Positions 18,172 through 25,813 of a stretch of DNA of 64,000 bases are shown piece after piece. Every line of letters begins with the position of its first letter. Within the stretch, counting starts at the first letter, position 1. The notes under the pieces were generated by a model. That model was given only the letters and a program-made list of their open reading frames with translations, was not told where the DNA came from and searched no databases. Position numbers and translations under genes: made by a program. The DNA is from Proteiniphilum saccharofermentans (GTDB lineage Bacteria > Bacteroidota > Bacteroidia > Bacteroidales > Dysgonomonadaceae), in the NCBI RefSeq assembly GCF_900095135.1, contig NZ_LT605205.1, positions 1-64,000 on the forward strand. The letters are read 5' to 3'.

Positions 18172-19224
18172 ATGCGACAGTTACTACTTTCTTTATTTTT
18201 ACTGATAATCCTCCCTTCGGGTGCTCAGCAGAGTTTTTCGAATTGGAAACAATTGGCACCTCCCGATACGGTTGGCGCATGGATACAACCGGCACAGGGA
18301 AAACCGGCGATGCCGGTATGGGGCCATGCCGATGGTATAATTGTGGGATTGGCTCCGTTACCGGGCCCCAGAGGATTGATCAGAATTTACACTCCCTATC
18401 TGGATTATGAATTTCCTGAGGTGATGAATTTCATTGCTTTTGAGCCGATTCCGAGAGGGGCAGAAGAACGTGGGTATTCGGAACTTGAAAAGAGTAGTCT
18501 GGATAAGGATGAATGGGGAAAACGTTTTTGGAGCTCTGACGATGCTACGGCTGTTTTACCTTTAAATGAGCAATACCCGGCAAGAGGGGTAGTGGAAAAG
18601 ATAGACGGGGAGGAGACGCTGACATTGTATGTCTTTTCCGAACCTTTTGATAACGGTGCTAAAGTATATGCCCGTCTTCGGTTTTTTGAATCCCGTCCTT
18701 ACGAATTTGAGATAACCTCTTATAAATATGATGGTTCTGTGGATCTGGATTATTTCATAACGAGTGCAACAATGGGAAACAAAGCCCGTCTGAGGACGCT
18801 TTTCTTCAAAGACAAACAAATATCCTCACTTCAAATATGGCCCGATTATAAGGATATTCATTTTACTTCACGTGAATATTTTTCACAAGAGAAGATGATG
18901 CGGGATAAAAAGGGTAACGTCTATTTTATTGCCGCGCCCGATGAGGAAGATTACAGCCAGACTGTATTTACGCACGACACGAAACTGCATTGGCAATACA
19001 GGGGTAAACATGCAACCCAGTATTGGATAAAAGAGAATCCCCATAAAGAGTTAAAGGGAGTAATTACCGGCCGCTTTACTTATTGGGCAAGTGAGGCACC
19101 CATACCGGGAGGTATATCCATCGAAAATTTAGAATTGAATTCACCGTTTAAGAACGGAGAAAAGTTTATCTTTGGGATTACTCCGTTGTCACCGCAACAG
19201 TTTATCGGGAAAATACAAAATTAG
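18172..19224 (+). CDS. Exported protein of unknown function, mutarotase-like fold suspected
   Basis: 350 residues with a signal peptide ending PSGAQQ. I do not recognise the family with certainty. It is rich in beta strands and aromatic residues, with conserved-looking stretches GIIVGLAPLPGPRGLIRIYT, FIAFEPIPRGAEERGYSELE and DKDEWGKRFWSSDDA. The all-beta pattern suggests a galactose-mutarotase or carbohydrate-binding sandwich. It lies between the GH183 and GH116 genes (35 and 9 bases), so it is almost surely translated with them and acts on the same glycan in the periplasm. Candidates are an uncharacterised lyase or hydrolase, or a sugar-binding accessory protein. Confidence 0.6.
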   Translation: MRQLLLSLFLLIILPSGAQQSFSNWKQLAPPDTVGAWIQPAQGKPAMPVWGHADGIIVGLAPLPGPRGLIRIYTPYLDYEFPEVMNFIAFEPIPRGAEERGYSELEKSSLDKDEWGKRFWSSDDATAVLPLNEQYPARGVVEKIDGEETLTLYVFSEPFDNGAKVYARLRFFESRPYEFEITSYKYDGSVDLDYFITSATMGNKARLRTLFFKDKQISSLQIWPDYKDIHFTSREYFSQEKMMRDKKGNVYFIAAPDEEDYSQTVFTHDTKLHWQYRGKHATQYWIKENPHKELKGVITGRFTYWASEAPIPGGISIENLELNSPFKNGEKFIFGITPLSPQQFIGKIQN

Positions 19225-19233
19225 AGAGGTAAA

Positions 19234-22200
19234 ATGAATAATAATCGCAGAACATTCCTAAAAAAAATTGGCCTAGGCACTATTGCCGCGTCAAATATTC
19301 CCGGCTTTGCATCGGCTGAAAGTTTATTGAGATCAAATAATCCTGAAAAATTGAATTTTCAGCTTGAAAGAACCGAGAGAAGCTATAACGGAGAATACAG
19401 GAATGAGTACTTAAGCAAAGTGGCTTTTCCGATTGGAGGCATAGGTGCCGGCATGTTCTGCCTGGAGGGAACCGGCGCGATTTCTCACCTATCGGTTAAC
19501 CATCGCCCGGAGATTTACAATACGCCCTATGCTTTTGCAGCTATCAGTATTAAAGGTATAAAAAACGGAGCAAAAGTGCTGGAATCAACTGTTCCTACCT
19601 GGAAACTGTTTGGCCCACGCGGAAGTGGAAATGGTTTGGGTAACAGGAATTACGGGTTACCGAGGTTTGAGAAAGGTTCGTTCATAGCCAGATTTCCTTT
19701 TGGAATAATAGATTTAGAAGATAAAGATATTCCACTGGATGTAAGAATTACCGGCTGGAGTCCCTTTATTCCTACTGATGAGGATAATTCGAGCCTTCCG
19801 GTAGGTGTACTGGAATATTCCTTTAAAAACAGATCCAAGGAGGTGATTGAAGCCGTCTTCTCGTACAATGCACGTAATTTTATTGACGATGGAGGGTATA
19901 TATCCGAACAGAAGAACGGCTTTAGGATGATCAAAGCCGGTATGGACAAAAATGATGGAATTGGAGGATTTGCTGTTTATCTGGACGATAATAATGCTGT
20001 GACCGATCATTGCTGGTTCAGGGGTGGATGGTTTGATTCGCAGACGATCCTTTGGGATAATATCAGGAGTGCAAAGATTATTGGTAACGCACCCATTGAA
20101 GGAGTTTCTCCGGGAGCTTCTGTCTATCTGCCGGTAAATCTGAATCCGGGTGAAGAAAAAACAGTGAAAGTCAATTTCTGTTGGTATCTTCCTAAATCGG
20201 ATCTTTCTATCGGACAGAGAATTGTTACCGGACCGGCATTTACCGGTAAAACAACAAAGCAACCGGTAAAGGGTCAGCAAAAAGTGTCGGGTTATGTAGG
20301 GGAAGGTTTGTTGAACTCTTTTGATCCGAATGGGGATGGACAAGTGGGAACTTTGCTCTCTCCTGAGTTTACCATCAACAAAAGGTACCTCAAATTTTTA
20401 GTGGGAGGCGGGAATCAAAAGGGAAAAACATCTGTCAACCTGTGGATAAATGACCGGATCGTGGAGACTGCGGTGGGAAACAATACAGAACAATTAACAG
20501 AAGTAATCTGGGATTTGAAAAAATATGCGGGAAAAACTGCCCGGTTGAAAATCATTGATCTGGATACATTCCCCTGGGGACATATTCTCGCCGACCAGTT
20601 TGTTTTGACCGACCGTCACGATGAGATACTATCCTCCCCTTCCTCCGGAGCAATTGTGCTGGCTGATTTTGAAGGTAATTATTCAGAAGGATGGGAAATT
20701 ATAGAATCCGAAGAATTGGGTGTTGTAACTCCCGGGAATTCCTATTATCGTCCGTGGTATGCAACCCGGTTTGAGAATCTGGACAGTGTAATCGGATACT
20801 GGAACGAGAACTGTACAACGTTGAAAAAATACTCCGAACTATTCAGTAGATCCTTTTATGACTCGACCCTCCCTCCTGAAGTACTGGAAGCAGTTGCTGC
20901 CAATCTGACCATACTGAAATCACCAACCGTTTTACGTGTATCAGATGGAAGGCTTTGGGCATGGGAAGGTTGTAACGACGATTCCGGATGTTGTCATGGT
21001 AGCTGTACGCATGTATGGAATTATGCGCAGGCTATTCCTCATCTTTTTCCTGCTTTGGAACGAACATTACGTGAAACGGAATTTAAAGTAAGCCAGAACG
21101 AAGAAGGACATCAGAATTTCAGGACCAATATTCCCATCACTCCTACCGACCATAGCTTCCATGCGGCGGCAGACGGTCAATTGGGAGGAATCATGAAAGT
21201 CTACCGGGATTGGAGGATAAGTGGAGATACGGAATGGATGAAATCGTTGTATCCATATGTGAAGAAGAGCCTCGATTATTGTATCCGCACGTGGGATCCG
21301 AAGAGGAAAGGATACCTTGAGGAGCCGCATCATAATACGTACGATATTGAATTTTGGGGGCCTGATGGAATGTGCACCAGTTTTTATCTGGGTGCGCTCA
21401 CGGCTTTTATTGAAATGAGCAAAACATTGAAGGAGCCTTATAAAGATTACCGGGCTTTACTGACAAAAGGTAAGAAGTATATGGAGGATAACCTGTTTGA
21501 TGGTGAGTATTTTATCCAGAAAATTCAATGGGAAGGGTTGGAAGCCCCTAATCCGGTAAATGTACAATCATTTGGAGGTGCATATTCTGAAGAGGCTATT
21601 GCTTTGTTACAAAAAGAGGGACCTAAATATCAATATGGTACCGGTTGCCTTTCGGATGGAATTTTGGGAATGTGGATGGCTTCTGTGTGTGGTCTTCCGG
21701 AGGTCGTAGATGATGAGATGGTTACCAGTCACCTGAAGGCAGTACACAAATACAATCTGAAAACAACGTTACTCGATCATTACAATCCGCAACGACCGAC
21801 ATATGCTTGTGGTGAAGACGGAGGATTATTACTCTGCTCATGGCCGAAAGGAGGAGCATTATCTCTACCGTTTGTTTACAGTAACGAGGTCTGGACCGGG
21901 ATTGAATACCAGGTGGCAAGCCATCTGATGCTGAAAGGAGAGGTAGAAAAAGGGCTGGAAATAGTGCGCGTCTGCCGTGACAGGTACGATGGTTCTGTAA
22001 GAAACCCTTTTAATGAATATGAATGCGGTCACTGGTATGCCAGGGCAATGGCAAGTTATGCCATGATACAAGCGCTGACGGGGATCAGATACGATGCAGT
22101 AGATAAAATACTGTATATTGATTCAAAAATAGGAGATTTTACCAGTTTTATCAGTACCGGTACAGGCTTTGGCACACTCTCATTAAAAAATGGAAAACCC

Positions 22201-22272
22201 CGGTTGGAAGTGTTATTGGGTTCGATTGATGTTAAAAAATATAATATCTTTGGTGAAGAAATTAATCTATAA
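19234..22272 (+). CDS. GH116 glycosidase with inserted beta-sandwich, Tat-exported
   Basis: 1012 residues. The N-terminus NNRRTFLKKIG is a textbook Tat signal. The GBA2_N-type domain starts near residue 55 (KVAFPIGGIGAGMFCLEGTG). A sandwich insert occupies about residues 350-465 (NVNLWINDRI-like strand, then LKIIDLDTFPWGHILADQF), resembling the accessory domains of GH32-type proteins. The helical barrel holds WAWEGCNDDSGCCHGSCTHV, where the family nucleophile Glu is expected, and HNTYDIEFWGPDGMCTS, with the likely acid/base Asp. GH116 includes beta-glucosidases, beta-xylosidases and exo-beta-D-arabinofuranosidases. With GH183 and GH172 beside it, removal of beta-1,2 D-arabinofuranose caps is the best guess. 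Confidence 0.88.
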   Translation: MNNNRRTFLKKIGLGTIAASNIPGFASAESLLRSNNPEKLNFQLERTERSYNGEYRNEYLSKVAFPIGGIGAGMFCLEGTGAISHLSVNHRPEIYNTPYAFAAISIKGIKNGAKVLESTVPTWKLFGPRGSGNGLGNRNYGLPRFEKGSFIARFPFGIIDLEDKDIPLDVRITGWSPFIPTDEDNSSLPVGVLEYSFKNRSKEVIEAVFSYNARNFIDDGGYISEQKNGFRMIKAGMDKNDGIGGFAVYLDDNNAVTDHCWFRGGWFDSQTILWDNIRSAKIIGNAPIEGVSPGASVYLPVNLNPGEEKTVKVNFCWYLPKSDLSIGQRIVTGPAFTGKTTKQPVKGQQKVSGYVGEGLLNSFDPNGDGQVGTLLSPEFTINKRYLKFLVGGGNQKGKTSVNLWINDRIVETAVGNNTEQLTEVIWDLKKYAGKTARLKIIDLDTFPWGHILADQFVLTDRHDEILSSPSSGAIVLADFEGNYSEGWEIIESEELGVVTPGNSYYRPWYATRFENLDSVIGYWNENCTTLKKYSELFSRSFYDSTLPPEVLEAVAANLTILKSPTVLRVSDGRLWAWEGCNDDSGCCHGSCTHVWNYAQAIPHLFPALERTLRETEFKVSQNEEGHQNFRTNIPITPTDHSFHAAADGQLGGIMKVYRDWRISGDTEWMKSLYPYVKKSLDYCIRTWDPKRKGYLEEPHHNTYDIEFWGPDGMCTSFYLGALTAFIEMSKTLKEPYKDYRALLTKGKKYMEDNLFDGEYFIQKIQWEGLEAPNPVNVQSFGGAYSEEAIALLQKEGPKYQYGTGCLSDGILGMWMASVCGLPEVVDDEMVTSHLKAVHKYNLKTTLLDHYNPQRPTYACGEDGGLLLCSWPKGGALSLPFVYSNEVWTGIEYQVASHLMLKGEVEKGLEIVRVCRDRYDGSVRNPFNEYECGHWYARAMASYAMIQALTGIRYDAVDKILYIDSKIGDFTSFISTGTGFGTLSLKNGKPRLEVLLGSIDVKKYNIFGEEINL

Positions 22273-22278
22273 AAATAA

Positions 22279-22461
22279 GAAACTGTTTAAATTTTATTGC
22301 TATACTATTTTGAGATAGATTTTTTATTTTTTTCTTGCGGATTTAGTGGGCTAAATCAAAAGGAAAAAGTGAAAAAGATGCGCAAAAGAGACCAAAATAG
22401 TAGCAAAGAAAAATAGACAGTCCAATTATAAAAAATATTTCGGTAAAATTTAAACAGTTTC
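22279..22461. mobile_element. 183 bp MITE-like element with perfect inverted ends and TAA duplication
   Basis: The ends are GAAACTGTTTAAATTTTA (22279-22296) and its exact reverse complement (22444-22461). The flanks are TAA on both sides (22276-22278 and 22462-22464), consistent with a 3 bp target duplication. A second inner inverted repeat, TTGCTATACTATTTTG (22297-22312) with CAAAATAGTAGCAA (22393-22406), makes it largely foldback. It encodes no protein. Size, ends and a 3 bp TNA-type duplication fit a non-autonomous derivative of an IS5-family (IS1031-like) element. It landed between the GH116 and second GH172 genes without breaking either. Confidence 0.75.
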
Positions 22462-22494
22462 TAAGAGTACCAATAATTTTTTAATTTGTTTATT

Positions 22495-23661
22495 ATGCGT
22501 TTAAAAACAACTTTCTTTTTTCTTTTTTGTATTGCATTTACGACAACTGTTTTTTCCCAAAATCGTGATTTCAATGGTTTGGATATGAATATGGGTAACC
22601 TATACCGGCTATCCAACGCGGAAACACGTTCTATCAGTCCGGAAAATTTTACCGGCGAGAAAGGGAAAGGGGGGATGGCTATCCCGGATCCCAACGCACC
22701 CCGCAATACGGCGAATGCTACAAATCCTGCACGTGATCTGGGACAGGGCTGGAAAGTGAATCCGTTTGTGACCATCAATCCGGGTGAAACTTTCACCATG
22801 GCCGAAATTGAAGGGCCGGGTGCTATTCAGCATATCTGGATGACGCCGACTGGTAACTGGCGTTTTTCCATTATACGTATCTATTGGGATGATGAAACGG
22901 AACCGTCAGTAGAGGCACCTGTGGGTGATTTCTTCGGCATGGGGTGGAATGAATATGCCCATCTGAATTCCCTGCCTGTAACCGTCAATCCGGGAAGTGC
23001 ATTTAATTGTTATTGGGTGATGCCGTTCCGTAAAAAATGCAGGATCACCATGACCAATATCAATGATGAACAGCCGATGAACCTCTATTATCAGATCGAT
23101 TATACGCTGACCGATGTGCCCGACGATGCTGCCTATTTCCATGCACAATTCCGCCGCACAAAAGTGAATGAAACATCCGATTATACCATTATCGACGGAA
23201 TAAAGGGTGAAGGGCACTATGTAGGTGTCTATATGGCGTGGCAGGTGAATAACAATGGCTGGTGGGGCGAAGGAGAAATCAAATTCTTCATGGATGGAGA
23301 CAAGCAATTCCCTACCATCATAGGAACCGGGACTGAGGATTATTTCTGCGGATCGTATAATTTCGACCGGCACGGGAAGTACGTTACTTTTACAACACCT
23401 TATGCCGGATTGGTACAGGTATTGCCTCCCGATATTACCTACAGATCCGGACAACGATTCGGAATGTATCGCTGGCATGTGATGGATCCTATACGGTTTA
23501 AGAAAGACCTGAGAATCACCATTCAGGATCTGGGTTGGAGGCATGGACACCGTTATCTGCCACAGAAATCGGATATCTCGTCTACTACTTTCTGGTATCA
23601 GAAAGAGCCTCATGCTCGGTTTCCCAAGTTTCCTTCCTGGCAGGAATTGGAAGTGAATTGA
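22495..23661 (+). CDS. GH172 (DUF2961) exported glycosidase, second of three
   Basis: 388 residues from the ATG at 22495; the reading can be extended to a TTG at 22486, but the ATG gives a better signal peptide (FFLFCIAFTTTVFSQ). DUF2961 features are AEIEGPGAIQHIWMTPTG, EAPVGDFFGMGWNEYAHLN, a lectin-like strand YVMAWQ region and the GTGTEDYFCGSYNF motif with probable catalytic Glu281. Length equals the first GH172 in this locus, so both are single-module exo-acting enzymes. Differences around the active-site loops suggest a different linkage or position preference. The upstream gap holds the MITE-like element, which may affect transcription. Confidence 0.88.
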   Translation: MRLKTTFFFLFCIAFTTTVFSQNRDFNGLDMNMGNLYRLSNAETRSISPENFTGEKGKGGMAIPDPNAPRNTANATNPARDLGQGWKVNPFVTINPGETFTMAEIEGPGAIQHIWMTPTGNWRFSIIRIYWDDETEPSVEAPVGDFFGMGWNEYAHLNSLPVTVNPGSAFNCYWVMPFRKKCRITMTNINDEQPMNLYYQIDYTLTDVPDDAAYFHAQFRRTKVNETSDYTIIDGIKGEGHYVGVYMAWQVNNNGWWGEGEIKFFMDGDKQFPTIIGTGTEDYFCGSYNFDRHGKYVTFTTPYAGLVQVLPPDITYRSGQRFGMYRWHVMDPIRFKKDLRITIQDLGWRHGHRYLPQKSDISSTTFWYQKEPHARFPKFPSWQELEVN

Positions 23662-23708
23662 CCCTATGCTCTGAATGATAAAATCGATACAGGAATAATT
23701 AAAATATA

Positions 23709-25664
23709 GTGAAAAGAATGATGAAGAGAATCGGATTAAAGACATTATTACTCATTTTTACGTTTTTATTATCTCTCTTTCAGATGAACGGGCAAACTCA
23801 AACCTACCGGTGGAGTGATGAGGTAGAGCTTTTGAAAAGAGTGGACCGGTTGCCTGCATATCGACATAATCAATTGATAGAACAGGAGTCGAGTTACGAC
23901 CGGACGGGTGGAAATGACGATGGCTTCAGTGGCACTTATTCTTTTATCCGTAAGGAAAAAGAGGGACTGGTGCTGGCCGAATTTGAAGGACCGGGTGTAG
24001 TAAACCGTATATGGACTCCTACACCTACAGAAGACACATTGTTGTTTTACTTCGATGGAGAAAGGGTCCCACGCCTGAAGATTCGTTTTATGGATCTTTT
24101 TTCGGGAAAGGTCTATCCTTTCGTAAAACCGGTTTGTGGTAACGAAATAGGAGGGTATTACAGCTATATCCCTATTCCATTCGCAAAATCATTAAAGATC
24201 GTGTTCCAGGGAGACCGGATCATGTTCCATCAAATTCAATACCGGATGCTACCCGGAATGAATGTGGAAAGCTGGACCGGGAATTTCTCCGCTTCCGACA
24301 AAGAATTGTTGGCAGAGGTGAGTGACGTATGGGCTGATATATCACCTACAGTAAACCGCTATGCAACCGGTTTGTCGTCTAGTGTCCGTACCGAAGAAAA
24401 ATCATTTACTATTGAACCGGGAGAAGAGATAGCTTTCTTTGAGAAAACAACCTCCGGCCGTATTGTCGGTTTTGAGATTGACGGTGGAACTGCATTTGAA
24501 GGGATTTATAAAGATATCATCCTTTCCGCAGAATGGGATGATGAACCGGTAGAAGCCATCCATGCACCCCTGGCTGATTTTTTTGGTTACGCCTACGGAA
24601 AACCGGCTATGCGAAGTATCGTAATGGGACGGCAGGAAACTTCCAACTACTGTTACCTGCCCATGCCTTTCGATAGATCGGCTTCCATGAAACTCATCTA
24701 TGAGAAAAGGGAAGGAGTACAGCAAAACGCTATACCGGTGAATGTGAAAGTGTATTATAACGACAACGGACGAAATATCAATGAGGAAGGAAAACTCTAT
24801 ACTGTTTGGAGAAGAGAAAAACCTGAATCGGGTCAGTTCTATACTTTTATGGAAACCAAAGGAAAAGGTCATTATGTGGGGACCATCCATCAGGCACAGG
24901 GTTTGCGACCGGGTATGACTCTCTTCTTCGAAGGTGATGATACCACATATGTGGATGGAAAAATGCGTCTGCATGGTACCGGTTCAGAAGATTATTATAA
25001 CGGAGGGTGGTATGCGCTGCTCGACCGGTGGGACAGGGGAATCAGCATGCCGGTACACGGTTCACTCGATTATTCCCTGCCGATGGGACGTACCGGAGGT
25101 TACCGTTTTTTCCTTTCGGATAAGATGTCTTTCGAGAAAGAAATTTATCACGGTATGGAACATGGAGAGGTAGGCAATAATTTTCCCGTAGATTATACGT
25201 CTGTTACATTCTTTTACGCGGCACAACCGTTGAAAGAACGTATGGAACTGACCGCGGATTTAAGGGAGGTTTACTTTCCTGAAAAGCATATCTATTTCCC
25301 GCAGTTGATGGAGATTACCCTCGACAGGGGAATACAGGCTATTTTAGACAGAGGGCTGATGCTTACCTCCTTTGGTCAGGGTATGGTTAGGGTGATGCTT
25401 ACGGATGTGCCCGAAGGGAAATACAGGGTATTGGTCAACTATCACGAAAAGCCGAACGGAGCCGATTTTCAGGTATGGCAACGGCAGAATCGACTGTCGG
25501 AGTGGATTTCGACAAAAGCCGACAAAGAAATCTTCAGGGAGAATGTCCATGTAGGGGATATACAACTCACTTCCCAGACAAACTCTGTCACCTTCCATGT
25601 GAGGAACAATGACAAAGCCAACCAGTTCGAACTGAATCTGGTCATACTCGAAAGAATAGAGTAA
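23709..25664 (+). CDS. GH172 (DUF2961) exported protein, long form, third of three
   Basis: 651 residues from GTG 23709; ATGs at 23718 and 23721 are equally plausible starts and give the same signal peptide (LLLIFTFLLSLFQMNGQ). The long form has a first jelly roll (LAEFEGPGVVNRIWTPTP), a second one with APLADFFGYAYGKPAM, and the family motif HGTGSEDYYNGGW with Glu427 at the expected catalytic place. A C-terminal sandwich of about 130 residues (from LTADLREVYFP) is extra compared with the other two copies and may bind carbohydrate. It probably removes D-arabinofuranose from side branches, but this is inferred from the family and neighbours. Confidence 0.85.
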   Translation: MKRMMKRIGLKTLLLIFTFLLSLFQMNGQTQTYRWSDEVELLKRVDRLPAYRHNQLIEQESSYDRTGGNDDGFSGTYSFIRKEKEGLVLAEFEGPGVVNRIWTPTPTEDTLLFYFDGERVPRLKIRFMDLFSGKVYPFVKPVCGNEIGGYYSYIPIPFAKSLKIVFQGDRIMFHQIQYRMLPGMNVESWTGNFSASDKELLAEVSDVWADISPTVNRYATGLSSSVRTEEKSFTIEPGEEIAFFEKTTSGRIVGFEIDGGTAFEGIYKDIILSAEWDDEPVEAIHAPLADFFGYAYGKPAMRSIVMGRQETSNYCYLPMPFDRSASMKLIYEKREGVQQNAIPVNVKVYYNDNGRNINEEGKLYTVWRREKPESGQFYTFMETKGKGHYVGTIHQAQGLRPGMTLFFEGDDTTYVDGKMRLHGTGSEDYYNGGWYALLDRWDRGISMPVHGSLDYSLPMGRTGGYRFFLSDKMSFEKEIYHGMEHGEVGNNFPVDYTSVTFFYAAQPLKERMELTADLREVYFPEKHIYFPQLMEITLDRGIQAILDRGLMLTSFGQGMVRVMLTDVPEGKYRVLVNYHEKPNGADFQVWQRQNRLSEWISTKADKEIFRENVHVGDIQLTSQTNSVTFHVRNNDKANQFELNLVILERIE

Positions 25665-25677
25665 GACGATTTATTGA

Positions 25678-25783
25678 TCCCTACTTGTCGGGACTATGTA
25701 GTGATAATTTACTGATTTGATGATCCCGGTAAGTCGGGACAACTTGTCCCGATCCTTCGGAAACTTATCCCGATTTTTCGGGA
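25678..25783. repeat. Cluster of TCCCGA/TCGGGA palindromes
   Basis: The gap before the next gene contains several short inverted repeats built on TCGGGA and TCCCGA: an arm pair at 25678-25693, a perfect 9 bp palindrome TCGGGACAA/TTGTCCCGA around 25743, and a hairpin CCCGA/TCGGG near 25770-25782. This REP-like pattern can stabilise mRNA ends or mark insertion sites. No coding frame is supported here. Confidence 0.55.
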
Positions 25784-25813
25784 AATAGTAGTGATTTTGA
25801 TGATTTGAAAGAT

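Noticed and set aside
22276-22464. Reading the inverted repeat as a simple transcription terminator
   Set aside because: The ends are 18 perfect bases 147 bases apart with matching TAA flanks and a nested second repeat, which fits a MITE-like element better.
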